A DNA stretch of 29,670 bases from Conidiobolus incongruus B7586 (Eukaryota; Entomophthoromycota; Entomophthoromycetes; Entomophthorales; Conidiobolaceae), in contig JNEM01010961.1 in assembly GCA_000697335.1 (NCBI GenBank), positions 1 to 29,670 on the forward strand, written 5' to 3'. Under the pieces are notes generated by a model. The model saw only the letters and a program-made list of their open reading frames with translations. It was not told the origin of the DNA and searched no databases. Numbering within the stretch: the stretch's first letter is position 1; every line of letters starts with the position of its first letter. The position numbers were made by a program, and so were the translations under genes. Shown one piece after another: positions 23,233 to 29,670 of the stretch.

Positions 23233-26200
23233 ATGTCATTTTCCGTTCGTTCCCGTCAGCCTAGTTTCCACGGTCTTACTCCCTCCCAGCGTCCCCTTCA
23301 TATCAGAGTCGGCAAAAAAGAGGTCAGCATCCTGATCAATAACGACCACTGGGGTTCAGCTGAACAACTCCGTGAAGAATTCATTCAAGCCGGATTACCC
23401 GAATCCGTAGTTACTGAAGATTTAACCAAAATTGAATTAACTGCTTATTTTCTCAAATTCATTACTGAGAGAGCCGATCAAGACGATATCCAATCATTCT
23501 ATCCTCTTGTCCAAATTGTTTTCGAGCACTTGAGAGACAAATACTTGAAGAAGAATGATGTCCATGCTGCCACCCGTGATCTTCCCGTCGAAGGTCGCAA
23601 TGTAGTTATCCAAGCTTATTTTACTGCTTTAGCTTCTCTTAATCGCGAAACTGAAATAGATCTTTCTCAATATGAAAACGCTCCTTCAGCATTATTCAAA
23701 GCTGTTAAGGATAACAAAGCCTCCCTATTCGCTGTATTTGGTGGACAAGGTAATAATGAAGAATATTTTGATGAACTTGTTGAAGTTTACAACGTCTATG
23801 AGAGTATCCTTGCTCCCTATGTTGAATCAATGTCCCAGGTTATTAGAGAGTTATCTTTGACTGAATTGGGTAAGAGTATTCACCCCAAGGCTTTGGATAT
23901 TCTCAACTGGATCAAGAACCCAGAATCACGTCCTGACACCCAATACTTGATCTGGGGTCCTGTCAGTTTACCAGCCATTGGTTTATTACAGCTTTGTCAC
24001 TACTATCTCACTATGCGCCTTTTGGGTATGACTCCTGACCAATTCCGTCAACACTTTGTTGGTGCTACTGGTCACAGTCAAGGTATCATTTCTGCTGTTT
24101 GTTTAGCTTCATCCACATCCGAAGAATCATTCTTTGAGAACTCTGAAAAGGTATTGGCCTTACTCTTCATCATTGGTGGAAGAGCTCATTTAAGCTATCC
24201 ACAAGTCACTCTTAACCCTTCCATTTTACGCGATTCCTTGGCTAACAACGAAGGTAACCCCAGTGTTATGCTTTCTGTTGTTAATTTGCCTTTAGCCACC
24301 GTACAAAAGTATGTTGAGAGCACTAACCAGCATTTACCTGAAGATCGTCAAATTTATATCAGTTTGGTAAACGGTGCCAGATTCATCAATCTTGTCGGTC
24401 ATCCTCAGAGTTTGTATGGTCTCAACACTGCTCTCAGAAAGATCAAAGCTCCCACTGGACTTGATCAATCTCGCGTTCCCCACAGTCAGAGAAAACTCAA
24501 ATTTTCCACCAAATTTATTCCCATCACTCATCCTTACCACTCTGAATACCTCAAGAATGCCAACGCTGTCATTTTTCAAGATGTTAAAGATTTTGGCATT
24601 GAGTTCCCTGCTGCTGAAATCAAGATCCCCGTTTATAGCACTTTCGACGGTAAGAATTTGCAACAATCTGATAGAGTTGTTGAAGATTTGGTTGAGATGA
24701 TCTGTACCCAACCCATTGACTGGGCTAAGGCTACTAATGTTCAAGGTCTTACTCACATTATTGACTTTGGTCCCGGCGGTGCTTCTGGTATCGGTGGCCT
24801 GACTTTCCGCAATAAGCAAGGTACTGGTGTTCAAGTTATTATTGCTGGCTCCTTGACTGGTCCCAACAAACAGCTCTCTTACAAGGCCGATTTATTCGAT
24901 TCTGACATCTCTGCTGTTCGCTATTCCGCTAACTGGGCTGAAGAATATCGTCCCAAGTTAGTTAAGACTGCTAAGGATGGTCGCATTTTTGTTGACACTC
25001 CTATGACTCGTCTTCTTGGTAAGCCTCCTTTGATGGTTGCTGGTATGACTCCCTCTACCGTTTCTGGTGAGTTTGTCAGCGCCGTCATGAACGCTGGCTA
25101 TCACGTTGAACTTGCTGGTGGTGGTCACTTTGCTGAAAAGATGATTCGCGATAAGGTTCAAATGATTATGGACAACGTTCCCGCTGGTTTGGGTATTTCT
25201 ATGAACTGTTTGTTCCTTAACGCTTTTCTTTGGAATATGCAATTCCCTCTCATTCAGCAAATGCGTAAGGAAGGCTTCCCTATGGAAGGTGTCTGTATTG
25301 GTGCCGGTGTTCCTTCTCCTGACGTTGCCGCCGATATTGTATCTCAATTCCGCGCTGCCGGTATTAAGCACCTTGCATTTAAGCCTGGTTCAGTTTCAAC
25401 CATCCGTCAAGTTGTTGCCATCGCTGCCAACAACCCTGACATGCCCATCATGCTTCAATGGACTGGTGGTCGTGCTGGTGGTCACCACAGTTTCGAAGAT
25501 ATGCATCAACCTATTTTGGAAACTTATGGTCAAATTCGTGCCCAAAAGAATATTATCTTGGTTGCTGGTTCTGGTTTAGGTAGCGCTGAAGACACTCTTC
25601 CCTACATCACTGGTGATTGGTCTCTTAAATTTGACTATCCTCCCATGCCTTTCGATGGTGTCTTATTTGGCTCTAGAGTCATGATTGCCAAAGAAGGTAG
25701 AGCTCATGATGATGTCAAGCAAGCTATCATTGATGCTCCTGGAATTGAAGACCAAGACTGGGAATTAACCTATACTAAGGAAGCTGGTGGTGTTTTGACC
25801 GTCAAATCTGAATTGGGTGAACCCATCCACAAGATTGCCACTCGCGGTGTCAAGCTTTGGAAGGAATTGGATGATACCATCTTCAATTTGCCTCGTGAAA
25901 AGCGTCCTGCTATCTTGGCATCTAAGAAAGATTATATCATTAAGCGTCTTAATGCTGATTTCCAAAAAGTCTGGTTTGGTAAGAAGGCTGATGGTACTGC
26001 TGTCGATCTTGAAGACATGACCTATGCTGAAGTTGCCAATCGTGCTGTTGAATTATTATACATCAAGCACCAAGGTCGTTGGATCGATATCACTCTCCGT
26101 CGCTTCGTTGGTGACTTCTTGCGTCGTATCGAAGAACGTTTCATCTCTGCTCCCGTAGAATCCAAGATTCCCCATTACTCTCTCCTTGACCAACCTCTTG

Positions 26201-29200
26201 AATTTGTTCCTAAATTCTTAGAAAACTACCCTGAAGCTTCCACTCAATTACTCACCTCTGAAGATGTCCAATATTTCATTAGTCAATGTCTCCGTCGCGA
26301 TCAGAAGCCCGTTCCCTTCATTCCAGTTTTCAATGAAAACTTCGAATTCTGGTTCAAGAAGGACAGTTTGTGGCAATCTGAAGATCTTGATGCTGTCCCC
26401 GATCAAGATGTCCAAAGAGTTTGTATCCTTCACGGTCCTGTTGCCGCTAAGCACGCCAAGAAGATCAACCAACCTGTCAAGGAAATTCTCGATGAAATCC
26501 ATCTTGGACAAATTGACGAACTCTTGAAGCGTTACTACCAAGGAGATTTAGCTCAAGTTCCTACTGTTGAATACTTGGGTGGTCCCAAGGTTCAATACCC
26601 TGAAGAAATTCCTAAGGGTATCATCAGTCGTGGTAGCTTGAGCCAACCTGGTACTGAAGTTTATGATACTGAATCTCAGGCCAGCTCCTTACCCGATGTC
26701 CAAGAGTGGCTTCACTTCCTTGCTGGTCCTAAAGAAAGCTGGTTACACGCTTTCTTGACCTCTTCCGCCTTTGTTCGCGGCAAGAGATACTTCGATAATC
26801 CCATGCCTCGTGTCTTCCGTCCTAGACCTTCTCAAAGAGTATTTATCAAATCTCATCCTGATTTCACTTTCTCTTCTTTGGCCATTCACGATATTCACGG
26901 TGCTGAATCTCTTCCTGCCCTTGAAGTTGCTACTCAAGATGGTGAAACTATTGAATTCACTTTGTTCGAACACTTACAAGGAAAATCCGTTCCTTTAACT
27001 TTCACCTTCAAATATCAACCCGAACACGGTTACGCTAGTATTCAAGAGATTATGGATCAACGTAATGATAAGATCAAAGAATTCTACGGCAAACTCTGGT
27101 TTGGTGATGAATTACCCAAGGATCTTACTGCTTCTCCAGAAGCTGAATTCGTCATTCGCAGTCAAGAAGTCAAGCGTGGAGACATCACTAAATTCTGTCA
27201 AGTCGTTGGAAATCTTGCTGAATTATACGTTGACCACGATCAAGATGCTCTCAATGCTCCTCTTGATTACGCTATCCGCTTAGGCTGGTTGGCTATCATT
27301 AAGACCATTTTCCCCAAGGAAATTGATGGTGATTTGCTCAAATTAGTCCATTTATCTAACGGTTTCCGTATGTTCGATAACGTTCGCCCCCTCCAAAGTG
27401 GCGATGTTGTTGACTGTGTTGCTAAGATCCTTGCTTTGACTAACACTCCCTCTGGTAAGCTCGTCAAGGTTCGCAGCGTTATCCAACGTGATGGGGTTGA
27501 TGTCATGGAAATCAACAGTCAATTCTTGTATCGTGGAAAGTTCAATGACTTTGAACATACTTTCCAAGTTGTTGAAGAAACCCCTGTTAAACTCACACTT
27601 GACTCCACTCAAAGTATTGCTGTCTTGAAGAGCAAGCCTTGGTTCAGCTGGGATCACTCCGAACTCCAACCCTCTGTGGGTAATCATTTGATCTTCAGAC
27701 TTAACACTATTGCTCGCTTCAAGTCTCAAGATGTCTTCTCCCATATCCATACTCAAGGTCAAGTTACCATGCAAGTTTCTACTAAAGAATTCGTTACTGT
27801 TGCTTCTGTCAATTTTGAAGCTTTTGACTCTCATGGTAACCCCGTTTTGGATTACTTGAAACGCTATGGTCAATCTATCGAACAAGCCCAATACTTTGAA
27901 AATGGAGGTTATTCCGTCATGCCCACTGGCCTGAATTCTCTGCTTCTATCCGTGCTCCAAACAGCAATGCCAGTTATGCTGAAATCTCTACCGATTATAA
28001 TCCTATCCACGTCAATCCTTACATTGCTGATCTTGCTGAGTTACCTGGTACAATTACTCATGGTATGTGGACTAGTGCTGCCACTCGTAAATTCATTGAA
28101 ACTTTTGCTGCTGAGAACAAGCCATTGAGAGTTATTAGCTACGATGTTTCCTTCTTGAACATGGTCTTACCTTCTGATCAATTAGAGACTAAACTCTTCC
28201 ATGTCGGTATGCAGCATGGCAGACGTATCATCAAGGTTGAGACCTTCAACCAAAACGGCGTTAAAGTCTTAGAAGGTACCGCAGAAGTTGAACAACCCAC
28301 TACCGCCTACGTCTTCACCGGTCAAGGTTCTCAAGAACCTGGTATGGGTATGGCCTTATATAACTCTTCTCCAGTAGCTAAAGCCATTTGGGATGCTGCC
28401 GATAAGCACTTCCTCAAGAACTATGGTTTCTCCATCTTAGATATTGTTCGCAACAATCCTAAGGAAAAGACCATTTACTTCGGTGGTGCTCAGGGTAAAG
28501 CCATCCGTCAAAACTACATGGCCATGACTTACGATACCGTCAACGCCGAAGGTCAAATTCAAACTCTTCCCCTCTTCCCTGATATCAATGAAAAATCCAA
28601 CTTCTACACCTTCAAATCTCCTAATGGTTTACTTTCTGCCACTCAATTCACTCAACCTGCTTTGACTTTGGTTGAAAAGGCTGCTTTTGAAGATATGTTA
28701 TCCAAGGGACTCATTCAGCAAAATGCTCCATACGCTGGTCATTCTCTGGGTGAATATGCTACTTTGGCCTCCATTGGTAATGTCTTGCCCATCGAAAGTT
28801 TGGTCGACTTAGTCTTCTACCGTGGTATGACTATGCAATCTGCTGTCGAGCGTGATGAACAAGGTAGATCTGACTATGGTATGGTTGCTGTCAACCCTAG
28901 CCGTATAAGCAAGTCTTTGACTGAAACTTACTTGAAGTACTTGGTCGATTCCATCGCTCACGAAACCCAAAGTCTCTTGGAAATTGTCAACTTCAATGTT
29001 GAAAACTGGCAATATGTCGTTTCTGGTAGCTTGACCTGCTTAGATGTATTAGCCAATGTTTTGAACTATTTGAAATCTGCCAATATTGACTTAGCCAAGT
29101 TGATGAAGACCATGTCTCTGGACGATTAAAGCAACATCTATCCAAATTATCCACACCTGCTTAGAAAAATCCCTCGAAAAGAAGGCCAAGACGGTTACAT

Positions 29201-29670
29201 TACCCTCGAACGTGGCTACGCTCCATTCCCTTACCTGGTATTGATGTTCCTTTCCACTCCCGTTTCTTGCTCAGTGGCGTTGTCCCTTTCCGTAATTACA
29301 TCATCAGAACTTAATCCTACTAACATTGATGTCAACAATTAGCTGGCAAATATATTCCCAACTTGGTTGCTGAGCCCTTCCAAGTTACTAAGGAATACTT
29401 CGAATTAATTCACAAGGTCTCCAACAGTCCTAAGATCGCTAAGGTCCTTAAGACTTGGGACGAAGATTACCAAGACACTCCCGCTCATCTCCAGAAACTT
29501 GGTTACATCGCTCTTGTCGAACTTCTCACTTACCAATTCGCTTCGCCTGTCCGCTGGATTGAAACCCAAGATCAATTGTTCAAGAACTTTGGTGTTGAAC
29601 GTTTGATTGAAATTGGCCCCTCACCAACTTTATGTGGTATGGCTGATCGTACTCTGAAATTCAAGTATGA
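23233..29670 (+). CDS. FAS1: Single-chain fungal fatty acid synthase: beta part and start of alpha part (3' partial)
   Basis: This is the cytosolic type I synthase that builds long-chain acyl-CoA. Domains appear in fungal beta-subunit order. The acetyltransferase has FGGQG at 169-173 and GHSQG at 280-284 (Ser282). The FMN enoyl reductase runs from [16 protein letters not shown] (about 595) to [14 protein letters not shown] (from 743). The dehydratase hot-dog region has DYNPIH at 27993-28010 and GTITHG. The malonyl/palmitoyl transferase has FTGQGSQE and GHSLGEY (Ser codon 28743-28745). The beta part ends near 29476, about 2,080 codons, against 2,051 in yeast Fas1. Instead of a stop it continues into sequence like the start of Fas2 ([15 protein letters not shown]), open to the window end. 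The start follows from good N-terminal agreement with yeast Fas1. The frame jumps at about 27930 and several more times between about 29110 and 29341, each explainable by one or two missing bases. No introns are needed. Codon use is of the highly expressed type. Confidence 0.93.
29477..29670 (+). other. FAS alpha-subunit N-terminal segment fused to beta
   Basis: Beginning [17 protein letters not shown] and running through [28 protein letters not shown] and [11 protein letters not shown], this matches the first 60 or so residues of yeast-type Fas2. In two-subunit fungi those residues complete the malonyl/palmitoyl transferase domain that beta leaves unfinished. Here the join (KTWDEDYQD then TPAHLQ) has neither stop nor start codon, so the transferase domain is continuous in one chain. 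The ACP, ketoreductase and ketosynthase domains must lie beyond the window. Confidence 0.88.

Noticed and set aside
23672-29012. Many overlapping frames within FAS on both strands
   Set aside because: The FAS frame has full-length homology and codon bias; the others are by-products of its composition. Only the frame change after about 27930 carries real FAS sequence.

Overview
The window looks like a nuclear contig from an AT-rich, early-diverging fungus. The coding regions have clear fungal hallmarks: a fungal type I fatty acid synthase, an Asn1-type asparagine synthetase with a 49-bp intron and a CTAAT branch site, and a putative seven-pass receptor. Genes are separated by kilobases of extremely AT-rich DNA. 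A Conidiobolus-like (Entomophthoromycotina) source would fit the composition, the receptor-like gene and the FAS architecture, but that assignment is inference and not read directly from the sequence.

Layout: (1) 1-2255, two decayed mariner-type DNA transposons facing head to head. The complete one is 621-2255, with ~270-bp terminal inverted repeats and flanking TA; an antisense fragment of a related copy fills 1-618. (2) 2256-4500, intergenic. (3) 4522-6265, asparagine synthetase, two exons. (4) 6266-9258, intergenic with a few GC-richer islands. (5) 9259-10677, a predicted seven-transmembrane protein. (6) 10973-11926, an unrecognised 317-residue protein with acidic ends. (7) 11927-23232, about 11 kb without a convincing host gene, carrying a complete but dead Tc1-like transposon at 15816-17388 with inverted repeats of the IR/DR kind. 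(8) 23233 to the window end, the fatty acid synthase beta part running without a stop into the beginning of the alpha part, so it is a single-chain FAS gene that continues past the window.

Two themes stand out. First, both transposons look destroyed mainly by C:G to T:A transitions. The Tc1 frame keeps its phase over 338 codons with no visible indel, yet carries about 22 stops, essentially all at positions that read as Gln or Trp, plus an ATG to ATA start and an Asp to Asn catalytic change. This resembles repeat-induced point mutation, here possibly in a lineage outside the Dikarya. Second, the otherwise strongly conserved FAS gene shows a cluster of apparent single- or two-base deletions, mostly next to short runs of one base. 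They look more like assembly errors than real decay, but raw reads are needed to decide.

The host genes are housekeeping (nitrogen and lipid metabolism) plus one possible sensor; nothing indicates that they form a functional cluster. All four lie on the plus strand, spaced as independent transcription units.
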